Shown: positions 1-9,462, numbered from the stretch's first letter. The stretch is DNA of 64,000 nt from JASLMY01 sp965226475 (GCA_965226475.1 CBDDDJ010000003.1:1364001-1428000); one strand, 5' to 3'. Notes: generated by a model from the sequence alone, not told the origin. Numbers and translations are program-made.

Positions 1-70
1 GCAGGTGGAACTGCTGGAGGCCAAGACGGAGACCTTCGGCCCTTTGGGGCGGCGGAGGTCGCGGCGATGA
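1..70 (+). CDS. IS3 transposase OrfA, C-terminal end (partial)
   Basis: The last 22 codons of a small upstream frame end in TGA at 68-70, overlapping the orfB start codon (ATGA). IS3 elements encode an HTH protein (OrfA) directly upstream of the DDE subunit and join them by frameshifting. Only the tail is visible, with residues such as ELLEAKTETFGPL. It is assigned from position and overlap rather than from a recognisable domain. Confidence 0.5.
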   Translation, partial: QVELLEAKTETFGPLGRRRSRR

Positions 71-972
71 GTGCCGCCACCTCGCCCGGCACGGGTCTGG
101 CCTACGGCCTGCGGCGGGTCTGCGCCGCCTGGGGCATGGCCCGCTCCTCGTTCTACGCCATGACCTCCGGCCAGCACGCCGAGCAGCCGCCGGCAAAGCG
201 TCGGGGACCGAAGCCCGCGATCTCGGACCAGGCGCTGCTGGTGGCGATCGAAGCCGACCTGGAGGCATCGCCCTGGGAGGGCGAGGGCTACCGCAAGGTC
301 TGGGCTCGGCTTCGGGTCTGTCGCGACATCCGGGTTGCCCGCAAGCGGGTGCTCCGCCTGATGCGCGAGAACAATCTGCTCTCGCCCCATCGCTGCCGCC
401 GCCGTGGCGGCAATCCCCATGACGGTGAGATCATCACTCATGCCCCGAACCTCATGTGGGGCACCGATGGCGTTCGGGTGTTCACGGTGGACGACGGCTG
501 GGGCTGGATCTTCACCGCCGTCGAGCATTGGAACGCCGAGTGTGTCGGCTGGCATGTCTGCAAGCGCGGCGACCGCTTCGCCGCCCTGCAGCCGATCTCC
601 ATGGGGCTTGCCGGGCTGTATGGCTCGACCGCGGCCGGCGCGGCTCGGGGGCTGGCCTTGCGGATGGATCACGGCTCCCAGTATCTGTCGGACCACTTCA
701 CCAACCAGATCAAGTTCTGGGGCATCCAGCCGTCCTACGCCTTCGTCGCCGAGCCCCAGACCAACGGCGTCGCCGAGCGGTTCAATCGCACGCTGAAGGA
801 ACAGATCATCCATGGTCGCATCTACCGCAACATCGCGGAGCTGCGGGACGCCGTCCGCGACTTCGTCGAACTCTACAATGCCCAGTGGATCGTCGAAAAG
901 AACGGCTACCTGAGCCCCGCTCAAGCTCGTCAGGCGTGGCACGCCGCGATCTCAATCAGGCCCGCCGCGTGA
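67..972 (+). CDS. IS3-family transposase OrfB (DDE integrase core)
   Basis: The 301-residue protein has an N-terminal HTH_21-like part (YRKVWARLR) followed by an rve integrase core. Candidate catalytic acidic residues are the D in LMWGTDG, the D in RMDHGSQYL and the E in GVAERFNRTLKEQ, the DD(35)E pattern of IS3 OrfB. The C-terminal region is the usual YNAQW...LSPAQARQAW. The length fits a full OrfB. It would be expressed with OrfA, whose stop overlaps the ATG. The gene looks intact. Confidence 0.9.
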   Translation: MSAATSPGTGLAYGLRRVCAAWGMARSSFYAMTSGQHAEQPPAKRRGPKPAISDQALLVAIEADLEASPWEGEGYRKVWARLRVCRDIRVARKRVLRLMRENNLLSPHRCRRRGGNPHDGEIITHAPNLMWGTDGVRVFTVDDGWGWIFTAVEHWNAECVGWHVCKRGDRFAALQPISMGLAGLYGSTAAGAARGLALRMDHGSQYLSDHFTNQIKFWGIQPSYAFVAEPQTNGVAERFNRTLKEQIIHGRIYRNIAELRDAVRDFVELYNAQWIVEKNGYLSPAQARQAWHAAISIRPAA

Positions 973-988
973 GACAAACTTGTGTCCA

Positions 989-1812
989 AGGAACCAGGTG
1001 CGCTACATGTCGATGACGGGGCTCAGGGCTACACCATCGTGCTGACGGCGGCCAGCGGCGATGCCGGCTATGACGTCCTCGATCCGCCGGACGTGACGGT
1101 CACCAATCTGGACGACGACACCGCCGGCGTCAGTGTCGTCGAGGTCAGCGGTTCCGGCACGACCTCGGAGGCCGGCGGCCTAGCCGTCAATACTCTGGCG
1201 CTGGACAGCGAGCCAACGGCGAATGTGAGCCTCGCCGTGTCCTCGTCCGACCCGGCCGAGGGAACGGTGTCACCCTCGACACTGACCTTTACCACCGACG
1301 ACTGGTCGGATCCGCAAACCGTGACCATCACGGGCGTGAACGACGACTTGGACGATGGCGATAAGTTGTACAAAGTTATTTTGACCGTGGGGGTCAGCGG
1401 CGATGCCGCTTATAGCGGTTTCCCCCTTGACGACTTGGATATCACCAATATCGACGACGACACGGATTTCAGCGACCCCCAGGTCACAATCGGCGTGCCG
1501 GAAGACGGCTCGATTCCACAGTCTCTGGGATTGATCGAGGGCACCGCCGAGGATTCCGGAACGATCACCTCGGGCGTTGCTCTGGTGCAGCTACAGATAA
1601 CCTGGGAGGGCAACGACGGCACGCACTACGTCGACAAGGATGGCGACGGATTTGCGTTTCTCGGCGGCACGGACCCGGTCTGGCTGGTAGCCAAGGACAA
1701 CAACAGCGGCGGCCCAGATGACGAGAAGTGGTCGAGTTGGCAATTCAACTCGCAGAATATTTGGGCAAACAACGTCACCTATACGGTCAAGGCTCGGGCG
1801 AGGGACGGCGTG
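989..1812 (+). pseudogene. Large Calx-beta/C13-peptidase/TSP3 protein, fragment 1 (Calx-beta-like repeats)
   Basis: This open stretch runs without a start codon of its own from the IS3 end to the IS256 target site. It holds about two Calx-beta-like repeats, each closing with a Y-x-V/I-x-L-T block and an acidic triplet (TNLDDDTAG, TNIDDDTDF), with VTITGVNDDLDDGDK in between. Such repeats form beta-sandwich, calcium-binding modules in large secreted or surface proteins. The frame continues into the IS256 end and gives an artificial tail stopping at 1860. Removing the IS256 and one target copy continues the frame into 3272-3307. The N-terminal part was lost or displaced by the IS3 element. Confidence 0.75.
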
Positions 1813-3262
1813 GGTGATGTCCCACCCAATGTTGAAAAGTGCGAGATAGGCATCGTCTGATCGAGAGGCTACGCGGCCACCTCGATGTCTTCAATGACGG
1901 ACTTTGCTCCGGCCTTTCTCACCGCCTCCCGCAGGGCGGCGTCGAGGATGGGGAGCTGGCGGTAGGCCTTGAGGCGGCGGAAGGTCTTTTGCGCCTCCAA
2001 GAGGCCGGCGGCGGTCCAACGCAGCGCCATCTCGGCGTTGCGCCAGCGCTTGACGTTCCGCTGCACCGTCCGGACGGTGCCGATCGCGTTCTCGATGGCG
2101 TTGGTGCAAGCCAGCGAGTGTCGAAGTTGCGGCGGGAGGCCGAGCCGGATCACGGTCAGGATCTCGTCCAGGCCCTCCAGGATCGAGCCCGAGACGCCGG
2201 GTGCGTCATGCTCCAGACGGCGGGCGAGGTTGCGCAAGAGCCGTTCGGCCTTGGCCGCGTCGTCCTGCTGCCAGGCCTGCCGCAAGACCTTCCTGACGCC
2301 GGCATGGAGGCTCTCGTCCAGCCGGTCCGTGATGTTGCGCCCCTTGTGCACCTGGCAGCGCTGGAGGGCCGCCGCCCGCCCGAAGGTCCGCCGGATCGCC
2401 TTCGAGAGCGCCTTGGCGCCGTCGACGATGTAGAGCCGAGGCCGTTCGGGATCGAGACCGCGCTCGATCAGGTTGTCGAGCATGGCTTGCACCGTGGCCG
2501 CGTTCTCCGTCGCGCCCTCGGCCAGGCCCAGCACGTGCTTCGCGCCGCCGGTGTCGATGCCGATCGCCGCCACCATCAGGTGATCGCCGACATGGAGCCC
2601 GTCGATCTGGAGCACCACGAGATCGAGATCGTCGAGCGGGCTCGCCAGCCAGGCCTTCAGCTTGCTTCGCGTCAACGCCACGAAACGGCGCGAGACCGCC
2701 GACTTCGAGGTTGCGTCACCCGATGCCGCCGGCAGATCGCCGCCCGCATCGTCCGGCAGGCGCACCGCGCGGGCATACTTGCGGGTCGAGACGTTGATCA
2801 CCATCAGATTCATCGCCCAGGCTTGCAAGAGTTCGGGTTCCGACAGCAGCTCCCAACTCGGCAGGCTCATCTCCCGACCCGCGAAGTCCCCCACCCGAGG
2901 GCGCTCGACCTTCACTTTGCCGCCGTGGTAGGCGATCTCGCTCCGGGTCGTGCCCCATCGATGGCCCTTGCGCTCGCCCGAGCCGGCGTGGCGCGAACCG
3001 CACAAGGCTTCCGCGTCCGCCGACATCATCTCGTTCAAAGACTCGAGGCCCGCCAAAAGGCAGAAGCGATCGACGCTCATGCGCGGATCGTCGAAGGCCT
3101 CCGGCATCGATGGCAAGAGCCGACAGGATGGTTCCGAGGAACGGTCGTTGCGTGTAGTCTTGGTCATGGCGTCGTTCTCCTTGATGGAATCAGCACCCAG
3201 AGCCTAGCGGCTCCAGGCGGACGACGCCTACTTCAGCTTTTCAACAGAGCCCGGGACATCCC
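1813..3262 (-). mobile_element. IS256-family element, copy A (1450 bp)
   Basis: The ends were placed by comparison with the near-identical copy at 41187-42636, also exactly 1450 bp. Terminal inverted repeats read GGTGATGTCCCACCC and GGGATGTCCCGGGC inward. A 9-bp target duplication, imperfect by one base, flanks it (GACGGCGTG at 1804-1812, CACGGCGTG at 3263-3271). The element carries one transposase gene on the minus strand and interrupts a large surface-protein gene. Copies A and B are in opposite orientation. Confidence 0.9.
1869..3167 (-). CDS. IS256-family (mutator-type) transposase
   Basis: The 432-residue protein has the length and layout of IS256 transposases. The DDE residues are visible as D in VLQIDGLHVGDH, D in YIVDGAKALSKA and E in CTNAIENAIGTVR, with the RCQVHKGRN block between. 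It differs from the copy at 41282-42580 by only a few residues (for example DDPRM against DDLRM near residue 28, and WQQDD against WRQDD), so both copies are recent. The gene appears intact and fills the element, leaving about 50 to 95 bases at each end. Confidence 0.95.
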   Translation of the reverse strand: MTKTTRNDRSSEPSCRLLPSMPEAFDDPRMSVDRFCLLAGLESLNEMMSADAEALCGSRHAGSGERKGHRWGTTRSEIAYHGGKVKVERPRVGDFAGREMSLPSWELLSEPELLQAWAMNLMVINVSTRKYARAVRLPDDAGGDLPAASGDATSKSAVSRRFVALTRSKLKAWLASPLDDLDLVVLQIDGLHVGDHLMVAAIGIDTGGAKHVLGLAEGATENAATVQAMLDNLIERGLDPERPRLYIVDGAKALSKAIRRTFGRAAALQRCQVHKGRNITDRLDESLHAGVRKVLRQAWQQDDAAKAERLLRNLARRLEHDAPGVSGSILEGLDEILTVIRLGLPPQLRHSLACTNAIENAIGTVRTVQRNVKRWRNAEMALRWTAAGLLEAQKTFRRLKAYRQLPILDAALREAVRKAGAKSVIEDIEVAA

Positions 3263-3271
3263 CACGGCGTG

Positions 3272-3307
3272 GTAAATGTGACGATCGTCAGCCATACGTT
3301 TCTTTTT
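3272..3307 (+). pseudogene. Large Calx-beta/C13-peptidase/TSP3 protein, fragment 2 (12 codons between IS256 and IS1595)
   Basis: Thirty-six bases of host gene remain between two adjacent insertions. Read in the frame of fragment 1 after removing the IS256 they give VVNVTIVSHTFLF, a beta-strand-like sequence suiting the end of a Calx-beta or cadherin-like module. The last 8 bases (TTCTTTTT, 3300-3307) are the left copy of the target duplication of the next element. Confidence 0.6.
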
Positions 3308-4321
3308 GGCTCAATTCGTGAAACGTATGCATTTGTGATAGAATGCCCGGAATGTCAGGAGGTTGGGTCATGGACGGCAAGGGTTTCCAGGTGTGGCTTT
3401 CGGCGGCGCGCGGGCTGACGCGCGTGCAGCGGCACGAGGCGCTCGCGGTGCTGTCGGGCCGGAGCGAAGGCGAGGCATCGAAGGCCGCGATCGAGCTTGG
3501 TGTGGACGAGGCCCGGCGCTGTCCGCACTGCGCGAGCGAAGGGGCGGTTTCGCGCGGTATGGCGCGGGGTCTGCGGCGCTACCAGTGCAAGGGCTGCGGC
3601 AGGACCTTCAACGCGCTGACCGGTACGCCGCTGTCGGGCCTGCACCACAAGGAACGCTGGCTGTCGTTCGGGGCGTCGCTGGCGGAGGGGGAGACGGTGA
3701 AGGCCTCGGCGGCGCGCTGCGACGTGGCGGTGAGCACGGCGTTCCGCTGGCGTCACCGGTTTCTGGCGGCGGCGCGGAGCGATTCGGAGGTGCTCAAGGG
3801 GATCGTGGAAGCGGACGAGACCTACGTCCTGGAGAGCCGGAAGGGCGCGCGCGGGCTGCAAGGCACGGCGGCGGGGCGGCGCGAAGAAGCGCGGCCTCTC
3901 GCGCGGCAGGTGCCGGTTCTCGGCGGCGGACCGGAGCGGGACGACGGTGAGCGCGGTGCTGCCCAGGGTCGACGCGGCGGCGCTCACGGCTGCTCTCGAC
4001 CCGGTGGTCGCGAAGGACGCCCTGCTGGTCTCCGACGGTGGCGCGAGCTATCCACCTTGCGCCGCCGCGCTCGGGGTGAGCCACGAAGCACTCAACCGCT
4101 CGATGGGGGAACGGGTTCGGGGCGATCTGCATGTGCAGACGGTGAACAGCCGCCACAGCCGGTTGAAGGACTTGCTGCGTCCCCGCCGCGGCATCGCCAC
4201 CCGCTATCTGGACAACTACCTGAGCTGGTTCCACCTCGTCGGCCTCGCCCCCGGCGCCAATGACCGAGCCTGCCTCGCCGCCGCCGTAACAAGGTGATGC
4301 ATACATTTCACGAATTGAGCT
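3308..4321 (+). mobile_element. IS1595-family element (1014 bp, ISXO2-like) with broken transposase
   Basis: Inverted repeats start GGCTCAATTCGTGAAACG on the left and, reading inward, AGCTCAATTCGTGAAATG on the right, followed by GTATGCAT on both sides. An 8-bp duplication TTCTTTTT flanks it at 3300-3307 and 4322-4329, the usual IS1595 target size. The element lies 45 bp from the IS256 copy inside the same host gene. Its gene needs at least one frameshift to be read through, so autonomous transposition is doubtful. Confidence 0.85.
3370..4297 (+). pseudogene. IS1595-family transposase, frameshifted
   Basis: The start at 3370 is chosen because AGGAGG lies seven bases upstream. The N-terminal part has the family zinc ribbon (RCPHCASEGAV...RYQCKGCGRTFNAL), a helix-turn-helix and the first catalytic D in GIVEADETYVLESRKG. 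Near 3925-3930 the coherent reading moves to another frame: QVPVLGG is followed by DRSGTTVSAVLPRVDAAAL, containing the second D (LLVSDGGASY) and the C-terminal VNSRHSRLKDLL region, ending at 4297. The GC-rich shift site (GGCGGCGGA) could be a mutation, a sequencing error or a recoding site; a degraded gene is the simplest reading. Confidence 0.8.
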
Positions 4322-4329
4322 TTCTTTTT

Positions 4330-6270
4330 TTACGAAGCCGATCCGGCCTTCACCAAGCTCGATCTGAATTTGTCCACCTCGAGTATTGTCTTTGGCGGCG
4401 AGGTCGACGCGTCGATGAAACTGACCAATCCGCTCGACCCGGAAGCAGACCTGTCGGGGAGCGAGATCTACCTGGAGGTGACGGATCCAGATGCCGAGAC
4501 GGTGACCATCGGGCCGTTTACGAGCAACAAGAACGGCCAGGTGACGGTGACGGAGCTCGGCGCCCCGGGCAACGGGCTGCTGAGTGACGGCGGGGACCTG
4601 CTGTTCGACATGAAGGGCACCTGGACGCTGCGGGCGCGCTTCAAAGGCACCCTGGCGCTGGCGGCGAGCGCCTCGGATGGGGAAATCCTCCTCGTCGGGA
4701 CCTCGGCCGGCTACGCGGTGATCGTTGAGGGCAAAATCGCCAACAACGAGGGCCTGGCTAGCCACAACAAGACCGCCAACCGGATCTACCGGACCCTGCT
4801 CGCGCGCGGCTTCGCGGACCAGAACATCTTCTACTTCAACCACGACCCGAGCCAAGACGCCAACCGGGACGACTTTCCCGACAACGGCTTGAATCAGAAT
4901 GGTGGCGGGGTCGACTTCGTACCCACCAAAGCGGGCGTTCAGTCGATCTTCGAAGGTTTGGCGGCGGTGGTGAACGCCAATCCCGCGCCCGTCTACGTGG
5001 TCTTCGTCGACCACGGTAATTCGGACTCTCTCTTTCTGCTCAACGACACCGAGACGATCTCACCGGGCGAACTCGACGACTGGCTCGATATTCTGGAGGC
5101 CGGGACGGAGGCCTCGGACGGGCTGAACGCGGAGGCCTTGAAGGAGCCTCGGGTCATCATCGTCGGGACCTGCTATTCGGGCGGCTTCATCCCCCAGTTG
5201 TCGGGGCCGAACCGGCTGATCGCCACCAGCGCGGCGGCGGACGAGGAGAGCTACAAGGGACCTCGGGAGGCCGACGGCATCCGGGTCGGCGAGTATTTCC
5301 TGGAGGTGTTCTTCAAGACGCTCGGCCGGGGCGAGAATTTCCGGGTGTCGTTCGAACGGGCGACGGCGAAGACGGAGACCTACACGCGGGCGGGCGGGGA
5401 CTCGGCCAACGGCGGCAACCGGCACTTGGACGACGCCGTGCAACACCCGCTGCTCGACGACGACGGCGATGGCGTCGGCTCCAACGTGCTGGACCTGTCC
5501 TCGAGCGACGGCGCCCTGGCGGCGGGGCTGTTCCTCGGCACCGGTCCCAACTACGACGTCAACTCGGCCGCCAACCCGGCCGAGATCACCGGCGTCACCG
5601 AGACCTCGTTCCTCGGCAACGCCGAGAGCACGGCGGCGCTGCATCTCTTCGCCAACGACAATGCGCAGGTGAGCCAAGCCTACGTGGAGATACGTGCCCC
5701 TGGTAAGGAATTGCTTCCGGTCGGAGGGACTGTGCAGTTATCGACGGAATTCGTGAGGCGGCAGTTGATCGAGCCCAGTGGGATCGATAATCCGTTCGAC
5801 GACCGTTTCCACCTGTCCCATCACGGCTTCACCGAGACCGGCAAATACGAGATCTACTACTACGTCCAGGACGTGGAGACGGGCGAGCTGTCGCCGACCC
5901 GGCGCTCGGTGGTTTACAAGAACCTGGGGAGCAACATTCCGCCATTGTCGTTCGATCCCCTCTCGCCGGCGGACGGCGCGACGGTGAAGACGGTCGGCGT
6001 TTTCGACTGGGAAGATACCGCGGACCCGAATGGCCACGATCTCTCCTACACTCTGGTGATCGCGGACGACGCGGGTTTCACGACCTTCAACGGAAACCCG
6101 AGTCCGTTCCGGCTGGAAGAGCTGGTCTCCTCGGCGGCGGCGGTGGATGCGACGGCGGGGCTTTTGGATCTCTCGACTTATTACTGGAAGGTGGAAGCGG
6201 TCGACGTCTTCGGCGCGGTTCGGACCAGCAACCAGACGCGTTCCCTCGACACCGACAACAATAACGCGCC
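4330..6270 (+). pseudogene. Large Calx-beta/C13-peptidase/TSP3 protein, fragment 3 (C13/caspase-like peptidase domain)
   Basis: This open frame has no credible start and begins at the IS1595 end with YEADPAFTKLDLNLSTSS. It contains a C13 (legumain/gingipain/caspase-like) fold: SHNKTANRIYRTLLARGF, the catalytic-His strand VYVVFVDHGNSDS and the catalytic-Cys strand VIIVGTCYSGGF. It then has an acidic DDDGDGVGSN loop and fibronectin-type sandwich sequence (PLSPADGATV...YYWKVEAVD). The frame runs 64 bases into the IS21 and stops at 6334. Removing the IS21 and one ACGCGCC copy joins it in frame to 8841-9462. Joining upstream to fragment 2 needs a one-base correction in a T-run. Role inferred: secreted or surface protease-like protein. 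Confidence 0.8.
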
Positions 6271-6455
6271 TGTCAACGGCGGAGTAAAACCCGGCCATGT
6301 GGCGGAGCAAAAGTGGGCCACTTTGGTTCGGTGAGGAGCTTGTCCCCGTAGTCCACGGGAGGGACCCACGCGCGGCGTGGACTGCCCCTCAGCAGGCAAA
6401 GGCCGCGGCGCGCGTGGGAGGGGCCTGTGGGCCCACGGGGGCAAGCGGATGCCGC

Positions 6456-7223
6456 TCAGGCGCTTTTTGCGGGTTTCTGTTTTCTTCGGCTCTGCTTGAG
6501 GCGGAAGCTTTCGCCGTTCATTTCCAGGATATGGACGTGGTGGGTCAGGCGGTCCAGCAACGCCCCCGTCAGGCGTTCTGAGCCGAAAACCTCCGTCCAC
6601 TCGTCGAATGGCAGGTTGGAGGTCACCAGGATCGAGCCACGCTCGTAGCGCTGGCTGAACACCTCGAACAGCAACTCGGCGCCGGTCTTGGAGAGCGGCA
6701 CGAAACCCAGCTCGTCGATGATGAGGAGCTTGAGGTTGGCGAGCTTCTTCTGGAACCTCAGCAGCTGTCTGTCATCGCGCGCCTCCATGAGCTCGTGGAC
6801 CAGGGCGGCGGCGGTGGTAAAGCCGACCGACAGGCCCTTCTGGCAGGCGGCAAGGCCGAGGCCGAGCGCAATGTGACTCTTGCCGGTGCCGGAATTGCCC
6901 AGAGCGATCACATTCTCCCGGCGCTCGATGTACTCGCATCGTGCCAGCTCGAGGACCAGCGCCTTGTTGAGCGAGGCGATCGCTTTGAAGTCAAAGCTGT
7001 CCAAGCTCTTGACGGTCGGGAACTTCGCTTGCCTGATTCGCCGCTCGACCATGCGGCGCTCGCGGTCGATCAGTTCCAGCTCGGCCAGGCGGAGCAGGTA
7101 GCGCACGTGGTCGGCGCCCTCGCTGGCACACTGGCGAGCCAGCTTGTCGTACTCCCTGAGGAAGGTCGGCAGCTTGAGGGCCTTCAGGTGATGGGCCAGC
7201 AACACCTGCGGCGTGTCGCTCAC
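6456..7223 (-). CDS. istB: IS21 helper ATPase IstB
   Basis: This 255-residue AAA+ ATPase helps IstA in target selection. The GTG start at 7223 is chosen because it overlaps the istA stop as GTGA and gives the family N-terminus (VSDTPQVLLAHHLKALKLP). Walker A is GNSGTGKSHIALGLG and Walker B is LKLLIIDELGFVPL, followed by the sensor strand SILVTSNLPFDEW. It ends with a basic tail (RRKQKPAKSA). The gene is intact and translationally coupled to istA. Confidence 0.93.
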   Translation of the reverse strand: MSDTPQVLLAHHLKALKLPTFLREYDKLARQCASEGADHVRYLLRLAELELIDRERRMVERRIRQAKFPTVKSLDSFDFKAIASLNKALVLELARCEYIERRENVIALGNSGTGKSHIALGLGLAACQKGLSVGFTTAAALVHELMEARDDRQLLRFQKKLANLKLLIIDELGFVPLSKTGAELLFEVFSQRYERGSILVTSNLPFDEWTEVFGSERLTGALLDRLTHHVHILEMNGESFRLKQSRRKQKPAKSA

Positions 7224-8734
7224 GGCGCCGCTCCGCCCAGCAGGCTCATGTAGCTGGCGGCGGATGTGGTGGTCACCTGGGCCCGCGGCAGATAGGGATA
7301 AACGTTCAAGTCGAGCCGGGGGGGTCGACGCTCGACGCGACACAGCACCAGGTGCTTGACCGCATCATAGCCGATGGCGCCTAACCGCGGGGCATCGCGG
7401 ATGGCACCGTGCACCTCCTCAAGGGCAAAGGTCTCCAGAAGACGGAGCACTTGCACGTACTCCCGCTTGCCGGCCTTGCCCATGCGGGCTTCAAGCAAGC
7501 GGCGCAGGTTGGCGTACGCCTCGGGCAGCTTCCAACCGGCCAGCGGGGCGGCTTGATCGAGGGCACCGATCTTCCGCTCCCGCAAGGCCAGATAGTGGAT
7601 CGGCTCGAAGATCAGGTCCTCTCGTTCGTAAGAGCGTGGGTGCCGGGCGATGACCTCGGCGGCGCAGCCGATGACCACCTCGTGCACGTAGCCACGGACC
7701 CAGACCTCTTGGTGACCGTAGGCGACGGGCACCGAGTAGTCGTTGCCCCGATAGCGCACCAGGGAGAGCGAATTGACCCGCGTGCCCTCCTTGTCGCAGG
7801 CCTCGAAAGGCGCCGGCGGCAATTCCATCAGCTTCTCCCGGTCGCATCCGAACCGCTCGCCGATGGTCTCGCGATGGCCGCGCAAGACGTCGCTTTCCCG
7901 TCTCCGACATTGATGTTCCAGGTGAGCGTTGAAGGCGTCCCAGCTCGCAAACCGGGGGATGGGAACCATGAAGTTCCGGCGGGCGTAACCGACCAGCCCC
8001 TCCACCTTGCCCTTATCATTGCCCTTGCCGGGGCGGCCATATCGATCCTGGAACAGATAATGGGATTGAAGCCCGCTGAACGCTCGCGTTCGTTGCCGCG
8101 TGCCGTCCGGCAGGATGCGCGACACCAGGCACTTGTCATTGTCGTGGAGAATCGATTGGGGAATGCCGCCGAAGAAGGCGAAGGCCCCGTTGTGGCCGTC
8201 CAGCCAGGCCTCCGTCGCCGCCGCCGGGTAGGCCGCAACGAAGCAGGCATCGCCGTGGGGAAGGTCCATGGCGAAAAAATGCGCCCGCCGCTTGACGCCG
8301 GCGATGATCGCATCCGCCTCGCCAAAGTCCGCCTGAGCGTGACCCGGAGGGTGCGCCAGCGGCACGAACATCTCACGCTGGCGACGGCGCCGTTCCCGGA
8401 CGTAATCCTTGACGATGGTCTGTTTGCCCGCAAAGCCATGCTCGTCGCGAAGACGCTCGAATATCCGCTTCGCCGTGTGGCGCTGCTTGCAGTGAACCGT
8501 TCGGTCCTCTTCCAGAATACGGTCAATGATATCCCTGAAGGGGTCCAGCTTCGGGCGCTTCGGTGGCTGGCGGCGGCGGTAGCCAGGCGGCTCCGAGTGC
8601 CCGAGCATCTTCCTCACCGTCTCTCGCGCTATGCCAAACCGACTCGCCGCCTCTCGCTGACTCAGCCCATCAACATGGCACGCCAGCCGAACGCGTGGAT
8701 AAAGGTCCACGGTATACATCCTCCCACCTTCCAT
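7220..8734 (-). CDS. istA: IS21 transposase IstA
   Basis: The 504-residue transposase has an N-terminal HTH (SQREAASRFGIARETVRKML) and an rve catalytic core with D in ADFGEADAII, D in SILHDNDKCLVS and E in GNDKGKVEGLVGYARRN, then the IstA C-terminal beta domain (NDYSVPVAYGHQEVWVRGY). Length and layout are complete. It starts within about 100 bp of the element's right end and shares a GTGA overlap with istB. It is related to the istA fragment at 56428-56946 but clearly diverged from it. Confidence 0.95.
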   Translation of the reverse strand: MEGGRMYTVDLYPRVRLACHVDGLSQREAASRFGIARETVRKMLGHSEPPGYRRRQPPKRPKLDPFRDIIDRILEEDRTVHCKQRHTAKRIFERLRDEHGFAGKQTIVKDYVRERRRRQREMFVPLAHPPGHAQADFGEADAIIAGVKRRAHFFAMDLPHGDACFVAAYPAAATEAWLDGHNGAFAFFGGIPQSILHDNDKCLVSRILPDGTRQRTRAFSGLQSHYLFQDRYGRPGKGNDKGKVEGLVGYARRNFMVPIPRFASWDAFNAHLEHQCRRRESDVLRGHRETIGERFGCDREKLMELPPAPFEACDKEGTRVNSLSLVRYRGNDYSVPVAYGHQEVWVRGYVHEVVIGCAAEVIARHPRSYEREDLIFEPIHYLALRERKIGALDQAAPLAGWKLPEAYANLRRLLEARMGKAGKREYVQVLRLLETFALEEVHGAIRDAPRLGAIGYDAVKHLVLCRVERRPPRLDLNVYPYLPRAQVTTTSAASYMSLLGGAAP

Positions 8735-8840
8735 CCCGAAAAGGATCGAAGGCTACAGGTGGCAGAGTTTTACTCCGCCCGCAGCCGGGCAAATCCCGCC
8801 GCTTCCGTGGTCTAATTTGTCACCGCCGCACACACGCGCC

Positions 8841-9462
8841 CTTCGGCATCCTGAAGGGGATCGTGCACGGCGACCTGGACTTCGCCCGCTTGGCCGGCAG
8901 TGCGGTGCAAGGCGTGGTGGGGGCCTTTTCGGATACGGTGATCGCGGAGATCAACGGGGAATACGTGCTTCTGATGCCGCCGGGCTCGGCCCGGGTCACG
9001 GGCAGCCGGCCGGGCTATGTCGCCCGGAAAATTGATGATATCGAGATACCGGTGAGCACGGTGGAAGACCCGTTCTTGGCCCTCAATCTCTCGTTGCTGC
9101 CGAATTCGGCCGACAGCGACGGCGACGGCATGACCAATTCATGGGAGGCCGCCAACGGTCTCGATCCGGAGAACCCGAACGATGCCGACGACGATCCCGA
9201 CGGCGACGGCCTGACCAACCTGGAGGAGTTCCAGCAAGGCTCGGACCCTCGGGTGCCCGATCTGCCACCCGAGGGTGACGCGGACGGCGACGGCCTCACC
9301 AATGACAAAGAGCTGAGACTGGGTACCGATCCATTCTCCGCCGATACGGATGGCGACGGCCTGGACGATGGAACCGAACTCGCCCTGGGCCGCGACCCGA
9401 CCGTCAACGAAGCCGCGACGATCGTTCCCGTCATCAACATGCTGCTCGACAACGGTCCCTGA
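8841..9462 (+). pseudogene. Large Calx-beta/C13-peptidase/TSP3 protein, C-terminal fragment 4 (TSP3 repeats)
   Basis: After the IS21 the frame of fragment 3 resumes as NNAPFGILKGIVHGDLDFAR. A globular stretch is followed by at least four thrombospondin type 3-like calcium repeats (DSDGDGMTNSWE, DPDGDGLTNLEE, DADGDGLTNDKE, DTDGDGLDDGTE), then a short tail ending MLLDNGP. TSP3 repeats bind calcium through D-x-D-x-D-G loops and are common in secreted or outer-surface proteins. It has no start of its own: this is the native C-terminus of the interrupted gene. Confidence 0.8.

Larger units (their letters stand above)
1..988 (+). mobile_element. IS3-family element, right part (left end outside window)
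   Basis: The window opens inside an IS3-type element. The end of orfA overlaps orfB by the four bases ATGA at 67-70, the normal arrangement for this family. The right end is placed at about 988, after the TGTGTCCA run just past the orfB stop, because the sequence beyond it at once reads as Calx-beta-like coding sequence. The left end and target duplication lie outside the window, so the right boundary is approximate to some tens of bases. Confidence 0.75.
6271..8832 (-). mobile_element. IS21-family element (about 2.56 kb)
   Basis: The element carries istA and istB on the minus strand. The ends are TGTCAACGGCGG on the left and TGTGCGGCGG on the right read inward, with the sub-terminal motif GGCGGAGTAAAAC repeated at both ends as in multi-repeat IS21 termini. 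A 7-bp duplication ACGCGCC (6264-6270 and 8834-8840) flanks it; the right boundary is uncertain by one or two bases. The insertion splits a large gene whose frame is restored exactly when the element is removed. Confidence 0.85.

Noticed and set aside
1813..1860. Native C-terminus of the Calx-beta protein (DVPPNVEKCEIGIV)
   Set aside because: This tail is translated from the IS256 inverted repeat; the same bases occur at the far end of the other IS256 copy.
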